Assembly: GCA_025666215.1 (NCBI GenBank)
Contig: CP102593.1
Coordinates: 695,001-759,000, forward strand
Reading direction: 5' to 3'
Origin: Xanthomonas campestris pv. phormiicola
Lineage (GTDB): Bacteria; Pseudomonadota; Gammaproteobacteria; Xanthomonadales; Xanthomonadaceae
Length of the DNA: 64,000 nt
The notes beneath the pieces were generated by a model. The model made no database searches. It was not told where the DNA came from and saw only the letters and a program-made list of their open reading frames with translations. This document shows positions 20,490 to 29,362 of the stretch, one piece after another; the first letter of the stretch is position 1; each line of letters opens with the position of its first letter. Position numbers and translations under genes: made by a program.

Positions 20490-21863
20490 ATGCTGCTGAC
20501 CACGCCCGATGCGGCGCGCCACGATGCCGAGCACGTGCCGCCACGCGCGATCGGATTCTGGGGTGGACTGTCCGCGAACCTGCTGAACATGGTCGGCATC
20601 GGCCCGTTCATCACCATCCCGTTGGCGTTGTCGGCGCTGGCCGGACCGATGGTGTTGCTGGGCTGGGTGGCCGGCGCGCTGCTGTGCCTGTGCGACGGCC
20701 TGGTCTGGGCCGAACTGGGCTCGGCGATTCCCAAATCCGGCGGGCCGTACCACTACCTGCGCGAGGCCTATGGCCGCGACCGCCTGGGCAGCCTGTTCGG
20801 GTTTCTGTACCTGTGGCAGACGCTGCTGACCGCGCCGCTGTCGATCGGCGCGGCGGCGGTCGGGTTCACCCAGTACTTGGCGTTTCTGGTGCCAGGGTTG
20901 GCGCCGTGGCAACTGACCGCGATCGCGGCGGCGCTGTGCCTGTTCAACACCGCCTTGCTGTACCGCGAAGTGCGCTCGGTGCAGGTGCTGTCGCTGCTGG
21001 TCACCGCCGCGGTGGTGGCGGCGGTGGTGTGGATCGTGGCCAGCGGCCTGCTGCATTTCGACATGGCGATCGCGCAGCGTTTCCTGCACGCGGGGACGGA
21101 CTCGCCGCATGGCTTCTGGCTCGGCTTCGGCGTGGTGGCGCTGATCGCGGTGTACGACTACGGCGGCTACAACAACGTGTGCATGCTCGGCGGCGAGATC
21201 CGCCAGCCGCGGCGCAACATCCCGCTGGCGGTGCTGTGTTCGATCCCGATCGTGGCGGCGCTGTACCTGGGCCTGAACGTGGCCATCCTCGGCGTGCTGC
21301 CGTGGCAGCAGGCGGCGCAGTCCAGGGCGGTGGTGGCCGACTTCATGCAGGCGATCTACGGGCATGTCGGCAGCACCATCGCGGTGGCGCTGATCATGCT
21401 GGCCAGCTGGGGCTCGGCGCTGGTGGTGCTGCTCGGCTATTCGCGGGTGCCGTACGCGGCGGCGGCCGAGGGGCAGTTCTTCCGGGTGTTCGCGCGGCTG
21501 CATCCGCGCGGGCGCTTCCCGACCGTGTCGCTGCTGTTCGTCGGCGCGACCTCGGCGCTGGCCTGCCTGCTGTCGCTGGACGACCTGATCGCCACGCTGA
21601 TGGTCATCCAGATCATGTTCCAGTTCATGGCGCAGTGCCTGGGGGTGGTGTTGCTGCGGCGGCAGGTGCAGCGTCCGCCGGAGGCGTTCTCGATGCCGCT
21701 GTATCCGTGGCCGCTGTGGGTGAGCGTGGCCGGCTGGCTGTACATCCTGGCCACCAGCCAGGGCCGCCATCTGCTCGCGGCGGTCGTGGCGTTGTGTGTG
21801 GGCACGGCGCTGTTCCTGATTCAAGCCAGGAGGCAGGGCACATGGCCTTGGATAGCGCGATGA
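20490..21863 (+). CDS. APC-superfamily permease
   Basis: A 457-residue inner-membrane transporter with about twelve hydrophobic segments. It belongs to the amino acid/polyamine/organocation superfamily: the first segment has the unwound-helix region NMVGIGPFITIPLALSALAG, and SGGPYHYLREAYGRD and EIRQPRRNIP are typical loops. The ATG at 20490 has GGGAG 6 bases upstream; the frame stays open upstream but overlaps GH35. It is unusual in a sugar locus, where an MFS or PTS carrier is expected, and suggests the imported substrate has an amino-acid-like part. Its last 22 bases overlap the kinase gene. Confidence 0.88.
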   Translation: MLLTTPDAARHDAEHVPPRAIGFWGGLSANLLNMVGIGPFITIPLALSALAGPMVLLGWVAGALLCLCDGLVWAELGSAIPKSGGPYHYLREAYGRDRLGSLFGFLYLWQTLLTAPLSIGAAAVGFTQYLAFLVPGLAPWQLTAIAAALCLFNTALLYREVRSVQVLSLLVTAAVVAAVVWIVASGLLHFDMAIAQRFLHAGTDSPHGFWLGFGVVALIAVYDYGGYNNVCMLGGEIRQPRRNIPLAVLCSIPIVAALYLGLNVAILGVLPWQQAAQSRAVVADFMQAIYGHVGSTIAVALIMLASWGSALVVLLGYSRVPYAAAAEGQFFRVFARLHPRGRFPTVSLLFVGATSALACLLSLDDLIATLMVIQIMFQFMAQCLGVVLLRRQVQRPPEAFSMPLYPWPLWVSVAGWLYILATSQGRHLLAAVVALCVGTALFLIQARRQGTWPWIAR

Positions 21864-22786
21864 GCGCATGCGACGTCGCCGTGGTCGGCGAGATCTACGC
21901 CGATCACATCCTCAGCGGGTTCCAGCGCTGGCCGCAGCCGGGCGAGGAAGCCCTAGCCAGCGCCTATCTGCGCGAACTCGGCGGCGGCACCGTCAACACC
22001 GCCTGCGGGTTGGCGCGGCTGGGGCGCAGCACGCGGCTGATCGGCCTGATCGGCGAGAGCGACCGGCTGTGGTTCGAACAGCGCCTGGGCCAGTTCCAGG
22101 TGCGCAGCGACGGGGTGCGCAGCGACCCGGCCGGCACCGGGATCTCGGTCAGCGTGTCGATGCCCGACGACCGTGCGTTCTTCACCTACCTGGGCGCCAA
22201 CGCCAAGCTCGATGCGCTGCTCGCGCGCGCCGAGGTGCTGGACGAACTGTGCGCGGCGCGCCATGTGCATTTCGCGATGCCGCTGTCGCGCGCGCTGGCG
22301 CAGACGCTGCTGCCGGCGCTGGCTGCGGCCGGCTGCACGACCTCGCTGGACGTGGGCTTCAGCCCGGACTGGCTGAGCGCGCCGCAGAACCTGGCCACCT
22401 GCCGCGAGGTGGACTATTTCCTGCCCAACCAGAAAGAGGCCGCGCTGCTCGGCTGCGGCGACGGCGCCGAGGCGTGCCGCCAGTGGGCGCAGACGCTGGG
22501 CTTGCGCCATGCGGCGATCAAGCTCGGCGGCGCCGGCGCGATGGCGGTCGATGCGGCCGGCGCGCGCCTGGTGGCCGCGCCCGCGGTGCAGGTGCGCGAC
22601 ACCACCGGCGCCGGCGACGCCTTCGACGCGGGCTTCATCGATGCGCTGCTCGACGGCGCAGGACTCGACGACTGCCTGTGCCGCGCCTGCTTCTGCGGCG
22701 CGTCCTGCTGCGCCGCGCTCGGCGCGCTGGACGGCCTCCCCGATTTCGACCAACTGAGGAACCGCAATGACAGCAACGAATCGTAA
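21842..22786 (+). CDS. PfkB-family carbohydrate kinase
   Basis: A 314-residue cytosolic ribokinase-like kinase that phosphorylates a sugar or sugar conjugate with ATP. The N-terminal part has the substrate region GGGTVNTACGLARLG. The C-terminal signature is DTTGAGDAFDAGF (253-265), with catalytic Asp259. The ATG at 21842 is supported by AGGAGG 8 bases upstream, inside the permease gene; a second ATG lies 6 codons later. It overlaps GH4 by 20 bases, so permease, kinase and GH4 are translationally coupled. The pairing with an APC permease recalls FrlA/FrlD, where a PfkB kinase phosphorylates an imported sugar-amine. Confidence 0.9.
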   Translation: MALDSAMSACDVAVVGEIYADHILSGFQRWPQPGEEALASAYLRELGGGTVNTACGLARLGRSTRLIGLIGESDRLWFEQRLGQFQVRSDGVRSDPAGTGISVSVSMPDDRAFFTYLGANAKLDALLARAEVLDELCAARHVHFAMPLSRALAQTLLPALAAAGCTTSLDVGFSPDWLSAPQNLATCREVDYFLPNQKEAALLGCGDGAEACRQWAQTLGLRHAAIKLGGAGAMAVDAAGARLVAAPAVQVRDTTGAGDAFDAGFIDALLDGAGLDDCLCRACFCGASCCAALGALDGLPDFDQLRNRNDSNES

Positions 22787-24179
22787 GATTGCCTTGATCG
22801 GCGGCGGCGGGGTGCGCTCGCCACTGGTCGTGTATGGGGTCAACGAGGCGGCCGCGGCACTGGGCGTGGAGGAGATGGTGCTGTACGACCCGGATCCGCA
22901 GCGCGTGCAGCTGATGGTCGCGATGGGCCGCGCGGTGGTGAGCGAGTTCGGCGGCGACTTGCGCCTGCGCGCGGCCGATTCGCTGGAGGATGCGATCGAA
23001 GGGGCGGACTTCGTGCTCAACAGCATCCGCATCGGCGGCATCGCGCAGCGCGCCGCCGACGAGCGGGTGAGCATCGACCAGGGCTATCCGGGGCAGGAGA
23101 CCACCGGCCCGGCCGGCGTGGCCATGGCCTTGCGCACCGTGCCGGTGTCGATCGCGCAGGCGCGGCTGGTGGAACAGCTGAGCCCGGATGCGTGGCTGGT
23201 CAACTTCACCAATCCGGCCGGACTGATCACCCAGGCGGTGACCACGCACACCCGCGCCAAGATCGTCGGCATCTGCGATACCCCGACCGAACTGTTCCAC
23301 AACATCGCGCATGCGCTGGGCGCGCACCACGACGCGGTGGAATGCGATTACGTCGGCCTCAATCACCTGGGCTGGGTGCGTGGCGTGCGCCTGCACGGCG
23401 AAGAGGTCATCGACCGCCTGCTGCAGGACGACGCGCTGCTGCGCCAGCTGTACTTGGCGCCGCTGTTCGACTTCGACATGATCCGCGAACTGCGGCTGAT
23501 TCCCAGCGAATACCTGTTCTTCTACTACGAGCGGCGCCGCGCGCTGGCCAATCAGCGCACCCAGGGCGGCAGCCGCGGCGCCGAGATCGAGACCTTGAAC
23601 CATGCCCTGATCGCCACGCTCGGCAGCCGCCTGCAGGCCGGCGACGGCCACGGCGCGGTGCAGGCCTATGAGGCGTATCTGAACCAGCGCTCGGGCTCGT
23701 ACATGAAGCTCGAGGCCGAAGGCGGTTCGGCGTTCGATGCCGGGGTCAGCCTGCAGGCCGATCCGTTCCGGGTCAGCACCGGCTACCACCGCATCGCGAT
23801 CGACGTGATGAGCGCGCTGACCGGCGCGGTGCCGGCGAAGATCGTGGTCAACGTGCGCAACCAGGGCGCGATCGCCGATCTGCCCGACGACGACATCGTG
23901 GAGATTTCCTCGCAGATCGACCGCGACCGCATCGTGCCGTGTCCGACCGCGCCGCTGCCCGATGCGGTGCATGGCCTGATCCGCGCGGTGAAGGCCTACG
24001 AACGCGCGGCGATCGAGGCGGTACTGTCGGGCAGCCGCCTGACCGCACGCAAGGCGATGCTGATCCATCCGGCGATCGGCGAATGGACGCCGTCGCACGA
24101 CTTGCTGGAGAGCCTGTTCGGGCACCTCAGCGACGACGGCCAGTGCCTGTGCCAGGGGCCGATGCATTGGCATGGCTGA
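22767..24179 (+). CDS. GH4 family hydrolase (6-phospho-beta-glucosidase-like)
   Basis: A 470-residue cytosolic glycosidase that uses NAD and a divalent metal. The NAD loop is IGGGGVRSPL (11-20), metal-site Cys170 lies in GICDTP and His200 in GLNHLGW. The pattern is closest to 6-phospho-beta-glucosidases, which act on phosphorylated glycosides; unphosphorylated substrates also occur in GH4. The upstream kinase could supply the phosphate. It starts inside the kinase gene with AGGAACC ahead, and it ends 88 bases before a REP-like double hairpin that separates it from convergent putA. Confidence 0.9.
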   Translation: MTATNRKIALIGGGGVRSPLVVYGVNEAAAALGVEEMVLYDPDPQRVQLMVAMGRAVVSEFGGDLRLRAADSLEDAIEGADFVLNSIRIGGIAQRAADERVSIDQGYPGQETTGPAGVAMALRTVPVSIAQARLVEQLSPDAWLVNFTNPAGLITQAVTTHTRAKIVGICDTPTELFHNIAHALGAHHDAVECDYVGLNHLGWVRGVRLHGEEVIDRLLQDDALLRQLYLAPLFDFDMIRELRLIPSEYLFFYYERRRALANQRTQGGSRGAEIETLNHALIATLGSRLQAGDGHGAVQAYEAYLNQRSGSYMKLEAEGGSAFDAGVSLQADPFRVSTGYHRIAIDVMSALTGAVPAKIVVNVRNQGAIADLPDDDIVEISSQIDRDRIVPCPTAPLPDAVHGLIRAVKAYERAAIEAVLSGSRLTARKAMLIHPAIGEWTPSHDLLESLFGHLSDDGQCLCQGPMHWHG

Positions 24180-24267
24180 GTAAAGCGAGTGTGCGGCGAC
24201 GGACGTAACGCCGCCGCCGCATTGCGCCCGCAAAGGCCGCCATGCTTATTGTCGCCGAGCATTCCTG

Positions 24268-24334
24268 TTGGAGCGACTTCAGTCGCGACGGGCGTTACCG
24301 GTGATGCCCGTCGCGACTGAAGTCGCTCCCACAA
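24268..24334. repeat. REP-like inverted pair between convergent genes
   Basis: Two arms, TTGGAGCGACTTCAGTCGCG (24268 on) and CGTCGCGACTGAAGTCGCTC (ending near 24328, then CCACAA), in inverted orientation around a 12-base centre. Each arm is itself partly palindromic. The whole can fold into one long stem in either strand, so it may act as a two-way terminator for GH4 and putA. Confidence 0.8.
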
Positions 24335-24385
24335 CAACTCCACTACCTGCAAATCTGAAGAAAAACGCGCTGGCGAGCGCCGTGC

Positions 24386-27300
24386 TCAGTCGCCCAGCGT
24401 CAGCAGCGAGGCATTGCCGCCGGCCGCGGTGGTGTTGACCGTCACCACCTTCTCGGTGGCGAAGCGCAGTAGGTAGTGCGGGCCGCCGGCCTTGGGGCCG
24501 GTGCCGGACAGGCCCTGGCCGCCGAACGGCTGCACCCCGACCACCGCGCCGATCTGGTTGCGGTTGACGTAGACGTTGCCGACCTGCACGCGCGCGGCGA
24601 TGCGCTCGATGGTCTCGTCGATGCGCGAATGCACGCCCAGGGTCAGGCCATAGCCGGTGGCGTTGATCTGCTCGATCACCGCGTCGAGCTGGTCGGCCTT
24701 CCAGCGGATCACGTGCAGCACCGGGCCGAAGATCTCGCGCTGCAGCTGCGCCAGCGACTGCAGTTCGTAGGCGCGCGGGGCGAAGAAGCTGCCGTGCGCG
24801 GTGCCGTCGTCGCTGGCGGCCACCGCGATCAGGCGCGCTTCGCGGTCCATGCGCGCGGCGTGGTCGCTGAGGAGTTGCAACGCGTCGGCATCGATCACCG
24901 GGCCGACGTCGGTGGACAGCAGGCCCGGGTCGCCGATCTTCAGTTCGGCCATCGCGCCGGCGAGCATGGTCATCACCTTGTCGGCGATGTCGTCCTGCAC
25001 GAACAGCACGCGCGCGGCCGAGCAGCGCTGGCCGGCGGAGATGAAGGCGCTGGCGATCGCGTCCTTGACCACCGCCTCGGGCAGCGACGAGGAGTCGGCG
25101 ATGAACGCGTTCTGGCCGCCGGTCTCGGCGATCAGCACGCCGATCGCGGCATCGCGCGCGGCCAGCGCGCGGTTGATCGCGCGCGCGGTCTCGGTCGAAC
25201 CGGTGAAGGCGACGCCGGCCACGCGCGCATCGCGGGTCAGCGCGGCACCGACGGTGGCGCCGTCGCCGGGCAGGAACTGCACCGCCGCTTCCGGCACGCC
25301 TGCCTCGTGCAGCAGCTTCACCGCGGCATGGCCGACCAGGTTGGTCTGCTCGGCCGGCTTGGCGATGACGCTGTTGCCGGCGGCCAGCGCCGCGGCGACC
25401 TGGCCGAGGAAGATCGCCAGCGGGAAGTTCCACGGGCTGATGCACACGAACACGCCGCGGCCGTGCAGCTGCAGTTCGTTGGATTCGCCGGTCGGCCCGA
25501 GCAGGCGCTCGGGCGCGCCGAACTGGGCGCGTGCCTGGCCGGCGTAGTAGCGCAGGAAGTCCACCGCCTCGCGCACCTCGGCGACGCCGTCGGGCAGGGT
25601 CTTGCCGGCTTCCTTGACGCACAGCGCGATGAACTCGGGCATGCGCGCTTCCAGCAGGTCGGCGGCGTGCTCGAGGATGGTGGCGCGGCTGGCGGCCGGG
25701 GTGCGGTTCCAGCCCGGCTGCGCGGCGACCGCGTTGGCCAGCGCCTTCTCCACGGTGGCGGCGTCGGCCGGCTGCCAGCGGCCGACGGTCTGGCGGCGGT
25801 CGGCGGGGTTGGTCACGTCCAGCGGCGCGCTGGAGATCACCGCGCCCGGCACCAGCGGCGCGGCCTGCCAGGGCTTGATCGCGGCGTTGAGCTGGTCGGC
25901 CAGCGCGCGCAGGTCGTTGTCGTTGGCGAGGTTGGCGCCCATGGAATTCTTCCTGTTGTGGTTCTGGCTGCGCAGCAGATCGGCCGGCAGCGGGATCTTC
26001 GGATGCGGGATGGAGGCGAACGCGGACACGGCTTCGACCGGGTCGCGGATCAGGTCCTCGATGGCCACGTCCTCGTCGGTGATGCGGTTGACGAAGCTGG
26101 AGTTGGCGCCGTTCTCGAGCAGGCGCCGCACCAGGTACGGCAGCAGGTCCTCGTGCGAGCCGACCGGCGCGTACACGCGGCACGGCACGCCCAGGCGGTC
26201 GGCGGGAATCACCTCGGCGTACAGGTCGTCGCCCATGCCGTGCAGCTTCTGGTGTTCGTAGTCCTTGCCGCCGGCGATGGCGCGCACCGCGGCGATGGTC
26301 TGCGCGTTGTGGGTGGCGAACATCGGGTACAGCGCGTCGCTGTGCGCGAACATGCGCTTGGCGCAGGCCAGGTAGGACACGTCGGTGTTCTGCTTGCGGG
26401 TGAACACCGGATAGCCCGGATGGCCCTCGACCTGCGCGCGCTTGATCTCCGCGTCCCAGTACGCGCCCTTGACCAGGCGCACCGGGATGCGGCGGCCGAC
26501 GCGGCGCGCCAGGTCGGCGAGGAAGTCGATCGTGTACGGAGTGCGCTTCTGGTACGCCTGCACCGCCAGGCCGTAGCCTTCCCAGCCGTCCAGCGACGGA
26601 TCGGAGAAGGTGGCCTCGATGATGTCCAGCGACAGCTCCAGGCGGTCGGCTTCCTCGGCGTCCACCGTGTAGCCGATGCCGTAGGACCGGGCCAGTTGCG
26701 CCAGTTCCAGCACGCCCGGCACCAGCTCGGCCATCACCCGCGCGCGCTTGGCGTGCTCGTAGCGCGGGTACAGCGCCGACAGTTTGATCGAGATGCTGGG
26801 CGCGGCGAACACGTCGCCGCCCGTGTACGAGCCGTTGGGGCCGCTGCGGCCGATCGCGTGGATCGCCTGGCGGTAGGCGTCGAGGTAGCGGTGCGCGTCC
26901 TGCATGGTCAGCGCGCCTTCGCCGAGCATGTCGAACGAGTAGCGGTAGTGCGCGTTGTCGCCCTTCTTCGAGCGCGACAAGGCCTCGCCGATGGTGCGGC
27001 CCATCACGAACTGGTGGCCCATGATCTTCATCGCCTGGCGCACCGCCAGGCGGATCACCGGCTCGCCGACGCGGCCGATCAGGCGCTTGAACGCGCCGGC
27101 CACGTCGGCGCGGGTCAGGTCGTTGATCTGCACCAGCTTGCCGGTGAGCATCAGCCCCCAGGTGGAGGCGTTGACCAGCACCGAGTCGCTCTCGCCCATG
27201 TGCTTCTTCCAGTCCGCATCGCCGAGCTTGTCGCGGATCAGCTTGTCGGCGGTGTCCTGGTCGGGGATGCGCAGCAGCGCCTCGGCCACGCACATCAGCA

Positions 27301-27607
27301 GCACGCCTTCCTCGCTGCCCAGGTCGTACTGGCGCATGAAGGCTTCGATCGCGCCCTGGTTCTGGGCGCGGGCGCGCACCCGGGTGACCAGGTCGGCGGC
27401 CAGCGCCTGCACCTTGGCCTGGTCGGCGGCGGGCAGGCGCGCCTGCTCGAGCAGTTCGCGCACGTGGTCGGCCTCGTCCTTCAGCCACGCGGCGGTGATC
27501 GCGGCGCGCAGCGCGTGGGCGGCGGGGGGCAGTTCGGGGGCAAGCAACGGCGAAGGAGACGCGGACGGCATCGCCGGTGCGGGACCGGCGCCAGACAGAG
27601 CGTTCAT
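24386..27607 (-). CDS. putA: Bifunctional proline dehydrogenase / P5C dehydrogenase PutA
   Basis: A 1,073-residue enzyme that oxidises proline to glutamate in two linked steps, coupled to FAD and NAD. The FAD-binding PRODH barrel spans roughly 130-470 (KIMGHQFVMGRTI, the VKGAYWD strand, MFATHNAQT). The aldehyde dehydrogenase domain spans roughly 560-1045, with the catalytic Cys862 in AGQRCSAAR and the Glu loop AETGGQNAF. It lacks an N-terminal ribbon-helix-helix domain, so unlike E. coli PutA it should not repress its own gene. No regulator lies adjacent. The start at 27607 gives the expected length; its ribosome binding site is weak. Confidence 0.96.
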   Translation of the reverse strand: MNALSGAGPAPAMPSASPSPLLAPELPPAAHALRAAITAAWLKDEADHVRELLEQARLPAADQAKVQALAADLVTRVRARAQNQGAIEAFMRQYDLGSEEGVLLMCVAEALLRIPDQDTADKLIRDKLGDADWKKHMGESDSVLVNASTWGLMLTGKLVQINDLTRADVAGAFKRLIGRVGEPVIRLAVRQAMKIMGHQFVMGRTIGEALSRSKKGDNAHYRYSFDMLGEGALTMQDAHRYLDAYRQAIHAIGRSGPNGSYTGGDVFAAPSISIKLSALYPRYEHAKRARVMAELVPGVLELAQLARSYGIGYTVDAEEADRLELSLDIIEATFSDPSLDGWEGYGLAVQAYQKRTPYTIDFLADLARRVGRRIPVRLVKGAYWDAEIKRAQVEGHPGYPVFTRKQNTDVSYLACAKRMFAHSDALYPMFATHNAQTIAAVRAIAGGKDYEHQKLHGMGDDLYAEVIPADRLGVPCRVYAPVGSHEDLLPYLVRRLLENGANSSFVNRITDEDVAIEDLIRDPVEAVSAFASIPHPKIPLPADLLRSQNHNRKNSMGANLANDNDLRALADQLNAAIKPWQAAPLVPGAVISSAPLDVTNPADRRQTVGRWQPADAATVEKALANAVAAQPGWNRTPAASRATILEHAADLLEARMPEFIALCVKEAGKTLPDGVAEVREAVDFLRYYAGQARAQFGAPERLLGPTGESNELQLHGRGVFVCISPWNFPLAIFLGQVAAALAAGNSVIAKPAEQTNLVGHAAVKLLHEAGVPEAAVQFLPGDGATVGAALTRDARVAGVAFTGSTETARAINRALAARDAAIGVLIAETGGQNAFIADSSSLPEAVVKDAIASAFISAGQRCSAARVLFVQDDIADKVMTMLAGAMAELKIGDPGLLSTDVGPVIDADALQLLSDHAARMDREARLIAVAASDDGTAHGSFFAPRAYELQSLAQLQREIFGPVLHVIRWKADQLDAVIEQINATGYGLTLGVHSRIDETIERIAARVQVGNVYVNRNQIGAVVGVQPFGGQGLSGTGPKAGGPHYLLRFATEKVVTVNTTAAGGNASLLTLGD

Positions 27608-27845
27608 GCAGGAAGGACCAGGAAAGATGCGCGCATTTTATGCCAGCGCCCGCTCGCGCAGTGCGGCGGCGGCGCGCCCGGATGCCGGCGCCGGGCGCGG
27701 ATGCCTGAACGTCGGCCGCAAGAATCTGGTTGCAATGCAGCATTTTTTATGATGAACCCGCGCTTGCCGGCGCGCAGGCCCGGGGCTACCATCGAATCGT
27801 TGCTCGCGGCTGGCACAGCGCGGCGGCTCGGAAGCGCGGTGCGAC

Positions 27846-28322
27846 ATGATCGAAATGTGTCCGTGTTCTGCGGAGGGAGCGGGGACGCAGCTGCGGCTGC
27901 GGCCGCCACGGGCGCTCAGTGCCCGGCAATTCGTGATGTTGTTCGCGGCGCTGGCCGGGGCGATGTGGGCGGTGGCGGTGTTGGGGTGGTGGGCCGGCAA
28001 TGTGTTCGCGCCGGCGTTCGCCTTGTTGCACAGCATCGTGGTGGCGCTAGCGCTGCGCTGGTCATGGCGCAGCGGCGAGCGCGAAGAGGACATCCGGGTG
28101 GGTCCGGGCTGCGTGGAAGTGACCCGCACGAATGCAGGAACGCCGGCGTTCCGCGCCCACCCGCATTGGGTGCGGTTGCGGATCGAAGGCGACGACAGGG
28201 TGGTGCTGGCGTGCAGCGGCAAGCAGGTCCGGGTCGGCGAGTTCCTCGGCCCGGACGAGCGCCGCGCGCTGGCGCAGACCCTGGAAGGCTTGCTGGCGGC
28301 CGCGACCGGCCGCAACCGATGA
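27846..28322 (+). CDS. DUF2244 membrane protein
   Basis: A 158-residue protein of the DUF2244 family, often found next to cytochrome oxidase genes. Two membrane segments form a hairpin (about 28-50 and 55-70), followed by a soluble C-terminal domain with HPHWVRLRI and GEFLGPDERRAL. It lies 20 bases ahead of ctaC on the same strand. A role in oxidase biogenesis is inferred from the neighbourhood only. Confidence 0.8.
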   Translation: MIEMCPCSAEGAGTQLRLRPPRALSARQFVMLFAALAGAMWAVAVLGWWAGNVFAPAFALLHSIVVALALRWSWRSGEREEDIRVGPGCVEVTRTNAGTPAFRAHPHWVRLRIEGDDRVVLACSGKQVRVGEFLGPDERRALAQTLEGLLAAATGRNR

Positions 28323-28342
28323 CGCTCCAAGGGGTCTAGGCA

Positions 28343-29332
28343 ATGAAGCAATGCGGCATGTCGAAGCAACAGGCGGTCAGGGGCGCGATGGCATTGGCGG
28401 CGGCGCTGGCCGCACCGATGGCGTGGGCACAATCGGCCGATCCGAAACCCTGGCAGTTGAACATGGGCCGCGGCGTCACCCAGAGCGCGCGCAACGCCTA
28501 CGATTCGAACATGCTGTCGCTGTGGATCTGCGCGGTCATCGGCGTGCTGGTGTTCGGCGCGATGGGCTATGCGATGTTCAAGTTCCGCAAGTCCAAGGGC
28601 GCGGTCGCGGCGCAGTTCAGCCACAACACCAAGGCCGAGGTGATCTGGACGGTGATCCCGGTGCTGATCCTGATCGCGATGGCGTGGCCGGCCACGGCCA
28701 AGCTGATCGCCATGTACGACACCCGCGACGCCGAGCTGACGGTCAAGGTCACCGGCTACCAGTGGATGTGGCGCTACGAATACCTGGGCGAGAACGTCTC
28801 CTTCACCAGCCGCCTGGCGCGCGACTCCGACCGCATGCGCCAGAGCGGCCAGGTGCCGAGCCTGGAGAGCAATCCGCACTACCTGCTCGACGTGGACAAC
28901 CGGCTGGTGCTGCCGGTGAACACCAAGGTGCGCTTCGTCATCACCTCCGACGACGTGATCCACGCCTGGTGGGTGCCGGCGCTGGGCTGGAAGCAGGACG
29001 CCATCCCCGGGATCATCAACGAAGCCTGGACCGACATCGACACCCCCGGCGTGTACCGCGGCCAGTGCGCGGAACTGTGCGGCAAGGACCATGGCTTCAT
29101 GCCGATCGTGGTCGAGGCGGTGTCCAAGCAGGACTTCCAGAAGTGGCTGGCGGCGCGCAAGCCCGCCCCGGCGGCGGCCCCGGCCGCGCCGGCCGCCGCA
29201 CCTGCCGAAGCCCCCGCCGCGCCGGCGGCTCCGGATGCGCCCGCGCCCGAGGCCACTGCGCCGGCCGCGCCGCCGCAGGCCCTGTTGCCCCGTCTTCGTT
29301 CCGGCTCGCACCTGACCGTGCAAGCCGCCTGA
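28343..29332 (+). CDS. ctaC: Cytochrome c oxidase subunit II
   Basis: A 329-residue subunit that accepts electrons from cytochrome c at the CuA centre. A signal peptide covers about 1-29. Two membrane helices follow (about 55-77 and 98-118), then WQWMW-like YQWMWRYEY. The CuA ligands are all visible: His207, Cys242, Glu244, Cys246, His250 and Met253 (GQCAELCGKDHGFM). The C-terminal tail of about 50 residues is almost pure Ala/Pro with a few Glu, where some relatives carry a cytochrome c domain; here none is present. A second in-frame ATG occurs at codon 6. First structural gene of the oxidase cluster. Confidence 0.95.
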   Translation: MKQCGMSKQQAVRGAMALAAALAAPMAWAQSADPKPWQLNMGRGVTQSARNAYDSNMLSLWICAVIGVLVFGAMGYAMFKFRKSKGAVAAQFSHNTKAEVIWTVIPVLILIAMAWPATAKLIAMYDTRDAELTVKVTGYQWMWRYEYLGENVSFTSRLARDSDRMRQSGQVPSLESNPHYLLDVDNRLVLPVNTKVRFVITSDDVIHAWWVPALGWKQDAIPGIINEAWTDIDTPGVYRGQCAELCGKDHGFMPIVVEAVSKQDFQKWLAARKPAPAAAPAAPAAAPAEAPAAPAAPDAPAPEATAPAAPPQALLPRLRSGSHLTVQAA

Positions 29333-29362
29333 TCTCCTGCATTCTTTTTTGAGGTAGCCGCC

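Noticed and set aside
24476..28339. 1,287-residue plus-strand open frame
   Set aside because: It is antisense to putA, whose catalytic motifs are intact.
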